Origin: Bradyrhizobium manausense
GTDB lineage: Bacteria > Pseudomonadota > Alphaproteobacteria > Rhizobiales > Xanthobacteraceae
Assembly: GCF_018130615.1 (NCBI RefSeq)
Contig: NZ_JAFCKB010000035.1
Span: forward strand, 1 to 39,462
Length of the DNA stretch: 39,462 nucleotides
Reading direction: 5' to 3'
A program made the translations under genes and the position numbers. Positions 23,886 through 32,741 of the stretch are shown here, piece after piece (the stretch's first letter is position 1; every line of letters begins with the position of its first letter). The notes under the pieces were generated by a model. The model saw nothing but the letters and a program-made list of their open reading frames with translations. It did no database searches and was not told the DNA's origin.

Positions 23886-25190
23886 CTAGCGTTTCAGGCT
23901 CTTCGCTACAAAACTACCCGCGCCTCGACGCTGGGACAGGGACGCGATAACATTATCAAGGCGGCGCACCAGGTCATCATACGTTAGGATGTCCATCATA
24001 TTAGAATACTTGCGCTTGATCACCTCGAGATCGAACAGTTGATCGTCCGTAAGCGCGGACGTCCCGTCCGCTCGTTTGTCGCGTCCCAACAAGACCATGG
24101 CTTTCGGGTTAGTAATTCGGATCTGCATGCCGTTCGGGACCACGCTGGCGTATTTTTTGGTGAGCTGCCGCTCGCCTTCGACGCCCCATTTCGAAAGGTG
24201 AAAGAGATATTTCTCGGCCTGCATGACCGTTCCGGATAGCTCCTTCGTCGGAACGCTGTTGCCCCGATAAAGGCCCCGACTCAGCAGCACGTCGTCAAAG
24301 GGTTTTTTGATCTCGATGACATCGATACTTCCCCCGGCGTCGATGAGGCAGATGTCGATGAACCTGTTTTTTCGCGTTCCGGGCTTGGAATAAAAATCTG
24401 CCACAGTGACGCCTTCGAGCACGGCAACGTATTTTGGAAAGAGCAGGAGGATTACCTTGATGATCAGCCGCTGCCAGTCCTTCTCGCTGTACGATGTTGC
24501 ATCTCCGAGCCAAGCCAATACGGTTTCGCGCAACAGCACATACTTGTCGATTTCGGCTTGTATGAGGTCAGGCTGATCCAGGGAAGCGGCCGACACAATG
24601 GAGCCTCGGCGATCAAGATAGGCCTCGTATTTCTCTCGCGCTGCCGCATTGCCATCGAAAAACTCTCCCACTATCGTCTCAACTCGCGCGGCGGCGTAGC
24701 GATCAAGCTCGGTCGAGTTCGGGAATTTTGCCAGAAGCTCGCGGAAAATCTCGACCGGTATCCTGTCTTGCCGCGAACCTCCGACGACGATCTCGCCGGA
24801 GGTTGGCTTCACCTTCTCGATGCGCGGGAAAATGCGGATGTTGCGCTCCGCGATGAAGGTCCTGCGCTCGAGGCGGAGGCCGTTGACCGCAATCAGCACA
24901 TCGTGGTCGCACCCCAAAATCCGGCCCGGAATCCGATAATAGCCAGCTTTCTTCTCCGCGAAGCGGAATTCGTAGATCGGCTCCTCGCCGCCGCGCTTCG
25001 AAGGAGCCTTCAACAGGTCGGCGGATTCAAAGGTGAAGCCATTACTTACGGTGACCTCGCCGCCGTCCTTCAGCCGTTTGGAGGCCCACTCAGGATCGTT
25101 GTTCTCGACTTCGTACAGGAGGACTAATCCTCGGTCGTCTTCTTCAAAGCTGATCATGCCGGACGACCAATGTTCTGCGCCCATGACCAC
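23886..25190 (-). CDS. DUF4263 (Shedu SduA-like) nuclease
   Basis: A 434-residue protein whose C-terminal half is the DUF4263/SduA domain, a PD-(D/E)xK nuclease fold that defines the Shedu anti-phage system. The core is NRFIDICLID with Asp279, followed by VIEIKKP with Glu293 and Lys295. A conserved MQAEKYL (Gln324) and a closing ILTYDDLVRRL follow. Residues 1-200 form a separate N-terminal domain that may sense phage signals, as in other Shedu proteins. GTG 25190 and ATG 25184 both lack a Shine-Dalgarno site. The gene is 24 nt after the Argonaute stop codon, in the same frame, so reinitiation or readthrough is possible. Confidence 0.85.
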   Translation of the reverse strand: MVMGAEHWSSGMISFEEDDRGLVLLYEVENNDPEWASKRLKDGGEVTVSNGFTFESADLLKAPSKRGGEEPIYEFRFAEKKAGYYRIPGRILGCDHDVLIAVNGLRLERRTFIAERNIRIFPRIEKVKPTSGEIVVGGSRQDRIPVEIFRELLAKFPNSTELDRYAAARVETIVGEFFDGNAAAREKYEAYLDRRGSIVSAASLDQPDLIQAEIDKYVLLRETVLAWLGDATSYSEKDWQRLIIKVILLLFPKYVAVLEGVTVADFYSKPGTRKNRFIDICLIDAGGSIDVIEIKKPFDDVLLSRGLYRGNSVPTKELSGTVMQAEKYLFHLSKWGVEGERQLTKKYASVVPNGMQIRITNPKAMVLLGRDKRADGTSALTDDQLFDLEVIKRKYSNMMDILTYDDLVRRLDNVIASLSQRRGAGSFVAKSLKR

Positions 25191-25214
25191 GGTCGCAAGG
25201 AAGCTGGCGCACCC

Positions 25215-26771
25215 TCAAACATAGAACTTGAATGGCTGACGTTCCTCTCCTTTCGCCGACCCCATGGTGAGAACGTCTCCGACCATCCGCGCAAATCGGA
25301 CAGTGACGGGCAGGCCATCATTGAAGTTGCAGGAATTGTAGTTGATTTTGGTGAGACCCATGATGTCTGCGAGCACCGTGCGGATGTCCGGCTTTGCGGT
25401 TTTGCTCTTCATGACGGTGATATGCAGCGGATTGGGTGTCTCTGGCCCAATGTAAGTATCGAGCTGTGGCACATAACCCGTCGTCCAGAGATAGGCCGTC
25501 TGATCATCGAGCAGGAGCGCGGTCCCGCGCAGCACGGGATAGTCGCCATCGCGGAAAAGCTTGGTCTCGCCGCCTGTCGATCGAATGCGGACGCCGATGA
25601 TGTTGGTTCCTTTCGGCGCCGCCTCGACAAAGGCGTTCCACTCTTCGTCGTTAAAATAGGTCTGCCCATGGATGAAAAGCTCCTTAGGCGGGCCGCCATG
25701 CGTCTCGGCGTAGGTCTTCAGCACCAAAGCGAGCAGGTTTTTCGCCGCGGGTGCCTTGAGATGAAACTCGTAATCTCCGGTTTTCCACGGTCCATTAGCA
25801 CCGCGGAAGACAACACCGTCTCCCTCGTTGAGGAACATCTGCGCCGCGCAGCAGGCATGACCATCGGGGTCGTTGGGCAGGCTCTTGTAGACCATGCCGA
25901 TGTAACAGACCCCCGGTCGAACGTCGGCCAGCCGCCACGGCGGCTTGGGCTGCGTCTTGTAGTAAAGCCCGGTCGCGAGATTCCAGGCGACCGTTGCGGC
26001 ATCCTGTGTCTTGCGCAGCGGATAACCGGCCTTATTGAGGAAAGCGTCGGGCGCAATCGTCGTCTCACGGACCAGCTGCGTCGGCGCGATCGCCAGGAAT
26101 TCGGCTTTGATCCTGCGATGAAAATCGGGAACGTCCTCGAAAATCGCCTCCTCGGTCTGATCAATGGCGCCCATGGCAGCGAGTAGCGGGACACTCTCCT
26201 TCGCCTTCTGCCGCTTCGTGAACTCGCCCTTTTCCAGCGGCAGGCCGGTCCGCTTGGACTGAGGCCTGCATCGCTCGTAGACGATTTCGGGCAGAGCCAG
26301 GATCCAGACGTCGACGGATCGTTCGTCGTTGCGCAGATGCTGCTTGACGCGATCGATGTAGAGCCGTGCGACCTTGTCGACGGCCTCGTTGAGGTTGACG
26401 ATGCGCGTTGCGCGATCGATGTCCTTCCACGGAATCGACAGCGCGCTGCATTCGTCCGGATCGAATGAAATGCCGAACGCCTCATCTAAGCCCGGGAAGT
26501 TCGTCAGGTGCAACCGATCGGCCTTCTCGCCTTTTCCGGGCGGCGGAACACGGACAGCCGATTTGAGCTTGCGACCCCATGCACGAAAATGCGCGATCCC
26601 ATCAGTGGTGCCAACCACGCCGACCCGGATTTCCCGGCTTTTCTTCGCCTTGGCGTGAGGTCCATACAGGAACAGTCCGTCCTTGGGATGCGGACTGCGC
26701 TGCGAAAACGCAAACTCCAGCGGCGGTTCGCCGAAGTGTTCGACCCGAAGCGATTTGTCCGGAAATCTCAT
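25215..26771 (-). CDS. Short prokaryotic Argonaute (MID-PIWI)
   Basis: A 518-residue PIWI-type protein without PAZ. Short Argonautes bind a guide RNA, recognise DNA from plasmids or phages and switch on an effector carried by a partner. The MID region lies at about 150-260 ([24 protein letters not shown]) and PIWI at about 280-518 ([41 protein letters not shown]). The catalytic acids are missing: YIGMVYK (290-296) has no Asp, and IHGQ replaces the usual RDG. It therefore binds but should not cut. The start overlaps the stop of the upstream APAZ gene (ATGA), which supports a 1:1 complex. It ends 24 nt before the DUF4263 gene. Confidence 0.9.
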   Translation of the reverse strand: MRFPDKSLRVEHFGEPPLEFAFSQRSPHPKDGLFLYGPHAKAKKSREIRVGVVGTTDGIAHFRAWGRKLKSAVRVPPPGKGEKADRLHLTNFPGLDEAFGISFDPDECSALSIPWKDIDRATRIVNLNEAVDKVARLYIDRVKQHLRNDERSVDVWILALPEIVYERCRPQSKRTGLPLEKGEFTKRQKAKESVPLLAAMGAIDQTEEAIFEDVPDFHRRIKAEFLAIAPTQLVRETTIAPDAFLNKAGYPLRKTQDAATVAWNLATGLYYKTQPKPPWRLADVRPGVCYIGMVYKSLPNDPDGHACCAAQMFLNEGDGVVFRGANGPWKTGDYEFHLKAPAAKNLLALVLKTYAETHGGPPKELFIHGQTYFNDEEWNAFVEAAPKGTNIIGVRIRSTGGETKLFRDGDYPVLRGTALLLDDQTAYLWTTGYVPQLDTYIGPETPNPLHITVMKSKTAKPDIRTVLADIMGLTKINYNSCNFNDGLPVTVRFARMVGDVLTMGSAKGEERQPFKFYV

Positions 26772-28696
26772 GCGTCGGCCTCGTCATCGTTGTCGGGGCG
26801 ACCGAGGGTACTGATGTCGGCTTCTTCCTCATCGGCGTCAAGAACATCGGGAAGCGCTGTGCTCACCGGTGAAGTGAACAACATCGGCGCGGCTTCGATT
26901 AGGAGCGGAGCGTTCGCCGACAGCGCTAGCCGAACATAGGCCGACTCGCCGGACAATAGCTCAAGGAATGCGAGCATGCGTCCGTGCCACTGCTTGTTAC
27001 GCCAACCCTTGCAAATGCTTCGGCGCAGCCGGTGTAGCTTCCTTGCGTCATCGATGCCGAGCCCCTCGGCCGTATTGTTGTCGACCGAGAACAATACCCT
27101 CGACTTGAGTTTCAGATGCCAGAACGGCCAGAAATAAGGCATCGCAGTAACGCCGAACTGCCAGATATGTCCCTTCGCGACATTGCGCAGCATCGAGGAC
27201 CGCCGGTCGCCTTGCTTGCCCCAGGGGATGCGGTGTCCCGTCGGTGCCTGCGCGGCCGAAGCGTGAAAGCCGACAGCGTTGGAATATTGATACTCGACGA
27301 AGCCTTTCTCTCTGCAGAAGGACAGCCAGGCCTTCTTAATCATTGCAATGACTAGGTTGGAAGCGACTTGACGCTCAATCCCAAGCGCAGAAAAGCCATT
27401 GTCGATAAATTCCAGCAGAGGGATCTCGTACTTCAGCTTGAATCGGCCGGCAGACGCGAAGGCGACGTCGACTTCGGATTGTTCAGCAAAAGTGATGATC
27501 CCGGCACGCTGTTTCGCGCACGGATAGCCGAAATCCTCGAGCGCCCGATCCAGCAATCGGTCCTCGATCACCCCGGTGCTCTCAAAGAATCGGATGACGT
27601 CGGGCGCTTCCGCGGCGCGCAGCCAGTTCGAGGTCAGTCGCTCGGCCTCCTCGACGAGCGGGATCGCGCCACGCCGCCGGAAAATCTCCCAATTCGGATC
27701 GATCACCGGCTGGCCGGAAGGACGCGGGACTTTCTGGCGCTGCAGCGCGTCAAGTAGGAGACCGACGCCTTCTCCCCAGCCGCGCACAAAATCGACGGGA
27801 ACCGCATCCCCGATGCCCTTGACCTTCTTTCCCGGTTCGAGCCGGAGCGGAATAATGAACCGGGAATCGTCGAGCTCCTTGGACAACTCCAGCGCGATGT
27901 CGAGATCATCCTGGACATGAGGGTCAGCGAGCGTGGCATCGCGGCAGATGAGCAGAACTTTCACGGCCCGGTATTGGAGCGCCTCATTGATCTGTCGGCG
28001 CCATCGGTCGCCGGGCTGAAGCGTGAGGATGTCGGCGAACACGCGGTACCCCTCAGCCTCAAGCTTGGGCGCGAGCCAAAGGGCAAACTCATCGTCGACA
28101 GGCGATGCTTTGATCAGAAATATGGTGTCTCGCGCTACTTTCTCGACAGGCGCTGCATTCCCGGCAGCCTCCGCAGGCGGAAGGAGATTGGCAAGAACTG
28201 CGGGAACCACCCCGGGCTTTGACAGAGCCTTTCCAACCGCTTCCGTGACAACCATTTCCAGAACCGAGGTGCTCTGCGCCCAAAGCTTTTGATGGGCTTT
28301 CTCGATGTCCGGATATTTTCGAAGCAGAGCGTTGAGGTCGCCGGGACCGAAAATGTCGCCCGGCGTTTGCAGCGACGGGCCGATGATCTGCGCTAACGCG
28401 TTCTTGTTTTTTGGCGTGAGCGGCGCCGATGTCACGAGGATATAGCGCGTCGCTGCCAGCCGATCGATCGACAGCCGCTCCTTCGCCATTTTTGACTTCA
28501 GCGCCGCAAAACCGGACCCGTGGTAGTGCTTCGCCTGCATCACAATCGATCCGTCGGCTCGCGCATGGCGGCCGTCCATCCCGTCGTCCGGGCCTGCCGG
28601 AAAGGCCTCGAAGCGCAGGTCTATCTCTCGCCCGACGAGGTCGCGGGCCAGATCTTCAAATTCGCTATGGGACAGACCTGAAAAGTCATAATTCAT
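26768..28696 (-). CDS. Mrr-like nuclease-TIR-APAZ fusion, Argonaute partner
   Basis: A 642-residue three-domain protein. Residues 1-130 form an Mrr-like PD-(D/E)xK nuclease: [16 protein letters not shown] with Asp41, and VMQAKHY with Gln54 and Lys56. Residues 188-290 form a TIR domain ([24 protein letters not shown] is its opening strand and helix), with HVQDDL where active TIRs have WxxxE, so Asp264 replaces the catalytic Glu. Residues about 330-610 match the position and length of an APAZ domain, which holds the Argonaute partner. The gene begins the three-gene operon, with GGAAG before ATG 28696. Nuclease-TIR-APAZ fusions are known from genome surveys of short Argonautes, as I recall; the APAZ call rests mainly on context. 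Confidence 0.85.
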   Translation of the reverse strand: MNYDFSGLSHSEFEDLARDLVGREIDLRFEAFPAGPDDGMDGRHARADGSIVMQAKHYHGSGFAALKSKMAKERLSIDRLAATRYILVTSAPLTPKNKNALAQIIGPSLQTPGDIFGPGDLNALLRKYPDIEKAHQKLWAQSTSVLEMVVTEAVGKALSKPGVVPAVLANLLPPAEAAGNAAPVEKVARDTIFLIKASPVDDEFALWLAPKLEAEGYRVFADILTLQPGDRWRRQINEALQYRAVKVLLICRDATLADPHVQDDLDIALELSKELDDSRFIIPLRLEPGKKVKGIGDAVPVDFVRGWGEGVGLLLDALQRQKVPRPSGQPVIDPNWEIFRRRGAIPLVEEAERLTSNWLRAAEAPDVIRFFESTGVIEDRLLDRALEDFGYPCAKQRAGIITFAEQSEVDVAFASAGRFKLKYEIPLLEFIDNGFSALGIERQVASNLVIAMIKKAWLSFCREKGFVEYQYSNAVGFHASAAQAPTGHRIPWGKQGDRRSSMLRNVAKGHIWQFGVTAMPYFWPFWHLKLKSRVLFSVDNNTAEGLGIDDARKLHRLRRSICKGWRNKQWHGRMLAFLELLSGESAYVRLALSANAPLLIEAAPMLFTSPVSTALPDVLDADEEEADISTLGRPDNDDEADA

Positions 28697-29237
28697 GCTT
28701 CCAGAATGAGTGCTCGTTTCCTAAGCAGTCAAGCGAGGGATCGCGGTATTGCTTGGTCCCTAAGTCTTACCAACAACAAGATAAACCTGCTTTTGTGGAC
28801 GTGCCCAAGCAACGAAAACAAGCTTCGGTCGCGGAGCGCTGAGCCAGCGAATCTCCAACAACCGCGCATATCCGAAGCCAGCTTCCCACCGCTTCGCTTC
28901 GCTGCGCGAGGGCGGTGTCGCCAAGGACGATGCGTTGCCGAAAATGACGAGCGGGTTGGACCTCATACGAGCGATTAGAGGTGGCGCACAAATTCCCGAT
29001 CCTTGGGCGCGAGCCGACTATTGCGGATTCTCGTTTTGTTCGCTATCTGTTGGGCTTGGCGCATAAGCACCTGTACGTGCCGGCACATGCCCGCCGGATT
29101 GGTCGGAGCCAGCCCGCTGAGCCGCTGCCGTCAGCCCGCATCTGGCTGTGGTTGACGTGGTTTTAACGGCTGAAAGGCATGGTGGGACCGGACGATCCAA
29201 ACTATGTTTGACGCCAAGCTAGATAAGTGGACCGCTA
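28697..29237. other. Divergent intergenic region between Argonaute and IetAS-like operons
   Basis: A 541-bp stretch that must carry promoters for both operons. Several short open frames cross it on both strands, but none has a ribosome binding site and balanced composition. A GTG frame at 28981-29166 is the least poor of them. On the minus strand a TTGACT lies about 35 nt before the Argonaute-operon start, without a convincing -10 element. Confidence 0.35.
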
Positions 29238-30230
29238 ATGGCTCGCGGCGAGTTGATGAAAAAGCTGTTGGCGAGTTACGGCCGGGACGACGAATTCCGG
29301 GCGATTGCTGAACAGATCATTCTGGAGGAGGAGCAGAAGAACAACCGCGTTCTAGCTCGGTCGCTCCGCCAAACCCTAGACCATGCCTCGAACCGCGCGC
29401 CCCCACCGCGGGCGCTGGCACCGCTCATTCCGTTCCCGGACGCCGCCAACGATTTCGTCGAGCGCGTCGAGCCGGAGCACACCAAGGGCGACATTGTTCT
29501 CAGCAAGGCCAATATCCGGATCTTTTCCGGACTAATTCAGGAATTTCGCCGCGCCGATGATATCCGCCGCAGCGGACTCCCGGTGCGCTCGAAGCTGCTG
29601 TTCTGTGGACCTCCGGGCTGCGGAAAGACTCTTTGCACCGAGATCTTCGCGGGCGAGCTCGGGCTTCCGCTGTTCGTGGTCAAGATCGACCGCCTGATCT
29701 CCTCCTATCTTGGCGAAACCGCGACCAACATTCGCAAGATTTTCGAGTTCGCGCGCAAGCAGCCCTGCGTCCTCTTTCTCGACGAATTTGATGCGCTGGC
29801 GCGCTCGCGTGATGATACGAGCGAGCACAACGAGCTGCGGCGCGTGGTCAACAGCCTTTTGATCTTCATCGACCGGATCAAGCCGAAGGGCTTTCTGGTT
29901 GCGGCGACCAATCTCGACCAGTCCCTTGACCCCGCGGTCTGGCGCCGCTTCGACGAGGTCATCTGGTTCGAAAAGCCGGACCGGGAGATGATCGAGCATT
30001 TCCTGGCGCTGAAATTCAAGAATATCAAAACAGCTTTCGATCTAGTCTCTCATGTCGGTTCGCTGGATGGCTATTCTTTCGCCGAAATCGAACGCATTTG
30101 CGTGCAGGCGATCAAGGCCGCCGTAATCGAGCGCCGCAAAGAGGTCCGTGAATCGGACTTCTGTCACGCCGTCGCTGATGAGATTCGACGGCGATCCGGC
30201 ACCGCACGCCTGCAGCATTTGGAAGACTAA
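29238..30230 (+). CDS. AAA+ ATPase, IetA-like
   Basis: A 330-residue AAA+ ATPase. Walker A is GPPGCGKT (124-131), Walker B is VLFLDEFDAL (178-187), the sensor-1 region is AATNLDQSLD (Asn225), and the arginine-finger region is WRRFDE (236-237). The closest known pairing is IetA of the IetAS system, first described as plasmid interference in Agrobacterium and later as anti-phage, in which the ATPase works with a subtilisin-like protease. The start at 29238 keeps the family-like N-terminus MARGELMKKLL; ATG 29256 is possible. The protease gene starts 6 nt after the stop. Confidence 0.85.
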   Translation: MARGELMKKLLASYGRDDEFRAIAEQIILEEEQKNNRVLARSLRQTLDHASNRAPPPRALAPLIPFPDAANDFVERVEPEHTKGDIVLSKANIRIFSGLIQEFRRADDIRRSGLPVRSKLLFCGPPGCGKTLCTEIFAGELGLPLFVVKIDRLISSYLGETATNIRKIFEFARKQPCVLFLDEFDALARSRDDTSEHNELRRVVNSLLIFIDRIKPKGFLVAATNLDQSLDPAVWRRFDEVIWFEKPDREMIEHFLALKFKNIKTAFDLVSHVGSLDGYSFAEIERICVQAIKAAVIERRKEVRESDFCHAVADEIRRRSGTARLQHLED

Positions 30231-30236
30231 TCCGGC

Positions 30237-32576
30237 GTGCCGCGCTACGACCACCTCCAGCTCCTGCGGCTTCCCGAGCGTCTCGAGCGCCGGAAGCATG
30301 GAGGAGGTGGTGCTGCTCCTCAACGAGATGTCGGCGGACATAGCCGCAAGCTTCGGGCCGAGCTCGACACCGCGATCGCGGAGCAGCAACGCCGCCGGCG
30401 TCCGGAATTCGTCGACCCGTCGCTCATTCTGCGCGTTCGCATGACCGGAATGACGATGGAGGAAGACTGGGAGCGGCTTGGACTGACCCTCCTCGCGAGC
30501 GATGAAGACAAAACCCTGATCCTCTTCGCATCGAATGGCGATCTGCAGGGTTTTCGCGATCGCCTGCAAGCCTATGCGCAGGGAACCCCGCCTGGACAAG
30601 CCGCCCCGTCCTACAATGGCTTCATCACCCGCGTCGAAGAGATTGGCGCGGTGGAACCTCGTGATCGTATCGGGCTGCGATTGCGTGAAGAAGGGCTGAC
30701 CCTGCCTGAAGACTTCGATGCGGACCGGATCTTCGTCCTCGACCTCGAGCTATGGGACATTGGCCGGCGTGAACTCCGCACCCGAAAGCTTGAGCAAATC
30801 GCCGAGTACATTGATGCGCGGGGAGGCGAAGTGCTTGACCGCTACGTTGGCCCGTCGATTACGATGCTGCGGGCGCGCATGTCGGGCACCGTAATACAAA
30901 CGCTTCTCACGGTCGAAGACGTTGCCGATCTCGATCTGCCGCCTGAACCTGATATCGCCACCGGCGAGGCGTTTGAGTTGACCGTCGCCGATTTGCCGGA
31001 GACGGACGACCTTGGCAACGACGCGCCGGTCATTGGTATCATCGACAGCGGCGTCAACGATCATCCGTTGCTGGCGGGTGTCATCGTCGGTGCGATCGGC
31101 GTGCCGGAAAGGCTCGGCACGGCCGACGATTGGGGCCACGGCACGCGCGTTGCCGGCGTTTCGCTATTTGGCGATCTGCGCGATCAGATTGCTGTTGGCG
31201 CGCTGGTACGAGCGGGGCGCATTGCTTCGGCCAAGGTCGTGAACGAACGTGGTCAGTTCGACGAGCGTCGTCTTGTTCCCTCCCAGATGCGCGAAGCCTT
31301 GACCACTCTCAATCAGCGTTTCGGTTGTCGGCTCTTTGTGGTCGCGCTCGGTGATCCCAAGCGCACCTATGACGGAGGCAAGGTTGGGCCTTGGGCAGCA
31401 ACGCTCGATGAACTCGCCCGCGAACTCGATTCCCTCATCATCGTGTCGGCAGGCAATCGCGCGCCCCGCAGCGGCAACCGTCTGGAACAAGCCGTCACGG
31501 AGTATCCCGGCTATCTGCTCGAGCCGGCCAACCGTCTGTGTGAGCCTGCGGGCGCCATGAACGTTCTCACGGTCGGCGCGTTGGCGCACGGCGAGGGTCT
31601 TGGGCCCGATCTTGTCGAGCACGTTCATATCCGACCCATTACGCGTGCGTTCGAGCCTGCGCCCTTTACGAGGATAGGGCCCGGCATCGGCGGTTCCATC
31701 AAGCCGGATCTAGTCGATGTCGGAGGCACAATGGTATTCGATCCCGCAGTAGGACGGCTGCGGCTGGGCGAAGACTTGCCGACCGCCGGTGTTCTCACGC
31801 TCCATCATCTGTTTCTTGACCGGTTGTTTACGGCGGGGTCTGGCACGTCCTATGCGGCCCCTCGCGTTGCCCACAAAGCCGCTCAGATTCTTGCGCGCTT
31901 TCCCCGTGCATCTGCGAACCTTGTCCGTGCGTTGCTTGCAGGCGCGGCGCGCATTCCGGATGAGGCCCAGCGCAGGCTTCAAACCCTCGGTGACGATGCC
32001 ATGCGTTCAATCTGCGGCCATGGCGCTGTTGATTCAGAGCGAGCGGCATATTCGGATGATCATCGCGTCGTGCTGTATGCCGAGGATGAATTGGCGCTCG
32101 ACCACTTTGCGGTCTATCAGTTGCCGATTCCCGAACTGTTCCAGAGTGGCGGTCGTCGCAGCATCCGCGTGACGCTTGCCTTCGACCCCCCAGTTCGTCA
32201 CACCCGCGCCGACTATGCCGGAATTGGCATGAATTTTCGTCTCGTGCGAGGATGCAGTCCCGATCGGATATTCGAGCACTTCCGACGGAGAACCCAGGAG
32301 GAGGGGCGTCAGCCGGATATCGATAATCGTTTCGACTGCGACCTGAAGCCGGGCCCGCGCGAGCGTGAACGCGGAACTCTGCAAACTGCGAGCGTAACGT
32401 TTACGCGTGGCACCGAAGCCTATGGCGACAATTATTATCTAGTCGTGCGTTGCGATAGCGGCTGGGCGGGAACGTTCGAAACGCAACAACGCTTTGCAAT
32501 CGTGGTGGAGTTGACCCATCAAGCAGAAGTGCAATTGTATGAGCGGCTGCGTGCTCGTGTCCGGCTCCAAGGTTGA
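30237..32576 (+). CDS. Subtilisin-like serine protease (S8), IetS-like
   Basis: A 779-residue protein with an N-terminal region of about 260 residues, then an S8 peptidase domain. The catalytic triad is Asp270 (GIIDSGVND), His301 (WGHGTRVAG) and Ser538 (SGTSYAAPR), with oxyanion Asn407 (SAGNRAP). There is no signal peptide, so it acts in the cytoplasm. A long C-terminal domain follows. This is the layout of IetS, the protease half of IetAS defence. It starts with GTG 6 nt after the ATPase stop codon. The target protein is unknown; activation by the ATPase is inferred from the known system. Confidence 0.85.
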   Translation: MPRYDHLQLLRLPERLERRKHGGGGAAPQRDVGGHSRKLRAELDTAIAEQQRRRRPEFVDPSLILRVRMTGMTMEEDWERLGLTLLASDEDKTLILFASNGDLQGFRDRLQAYAQGTPPGQAAPSYNGFITRVEEIGAVEPRDRIGLRLREEGLTLPEDFDADRIFVLDLELWDIGRRELRTRKLEQIAEYIDARGGEVLDRYVGPSITMLRARMSGTVIQTLLTVEDVADLDLPPEPDIATGEAFELTVADLPETDDLGNDAPVIGIIDSGVNDHPLLAGVIVGAIGVPERLGTADDWGHGTRVAGVSLFGDLRDQIAVGALVRAGRIASAKVVNERGQFDERRLVPSQMREALTTLNQRFGCRLFVVALGDPKRTYDGGKVGPWAATLDELARELDSLIIVSAGNRAPRSGNRLEQAVTEYPGYLLEPANRLCEPAGAMNVLTVGALAHGEGLGPDLVEHVHIRPITRAFEPAPFTRIGPGIGGSIKPDLVDVGGTMVFDPAVGRLRLGEDLPTAGVLTLHHLFLDRLFTAGSGTSYAAPRVAHKAAQILARFPRASANLVRALLAGAARIPDEAQRRLQTLGDDAMRSICGHGAVDSERAAYSDDHRVVLYAEDELALDHFAVYQLPIPELFQSGGRRSIRVTLAFDPPVRHTRADYAGIGMNFRLVRGCSPDRIFEHFRRRTQEEGRQPDIDNRFDCDLKPGPRERERGTLQTASVTFTRGTEAYGDNYYLVVRCDSGWAGTFETQQRFAIVVELTHQAEVQLYERLRARVRLQG

Positions 32577-32741
32577 GCAGAGAGTGGAATGAGCCGTTCG
32601 CCACCTTCGTCACGGATCCTGATGCGATACCGACGTCGGTCCGATCCGATTTCTCCGCGCCGCGCTTCACTTCCACCAACGCCGTGTCGCAGACCCGACC
32701 GAGCCGGGCGAAATATAGCTGATTGATCTTGAGGGTATGCG

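Noticed and set aside
25170-26186. Long plus-strand frame (338 codons) across the Argonaute gene
   Set aside because: It is antisense to PIWI and DUF4263 coding sequence with recognisable motifs, and has Arg-rich composition typical of a shadow frame.
26768-28696. Standard SPARTA (TIR-APAZ) partner
   Set aside because: The protein carries an additional N-terminal Mrr-like nuclease, and its TIR lacks the catalytic Glu, so the plain SPARTA label would mislead.
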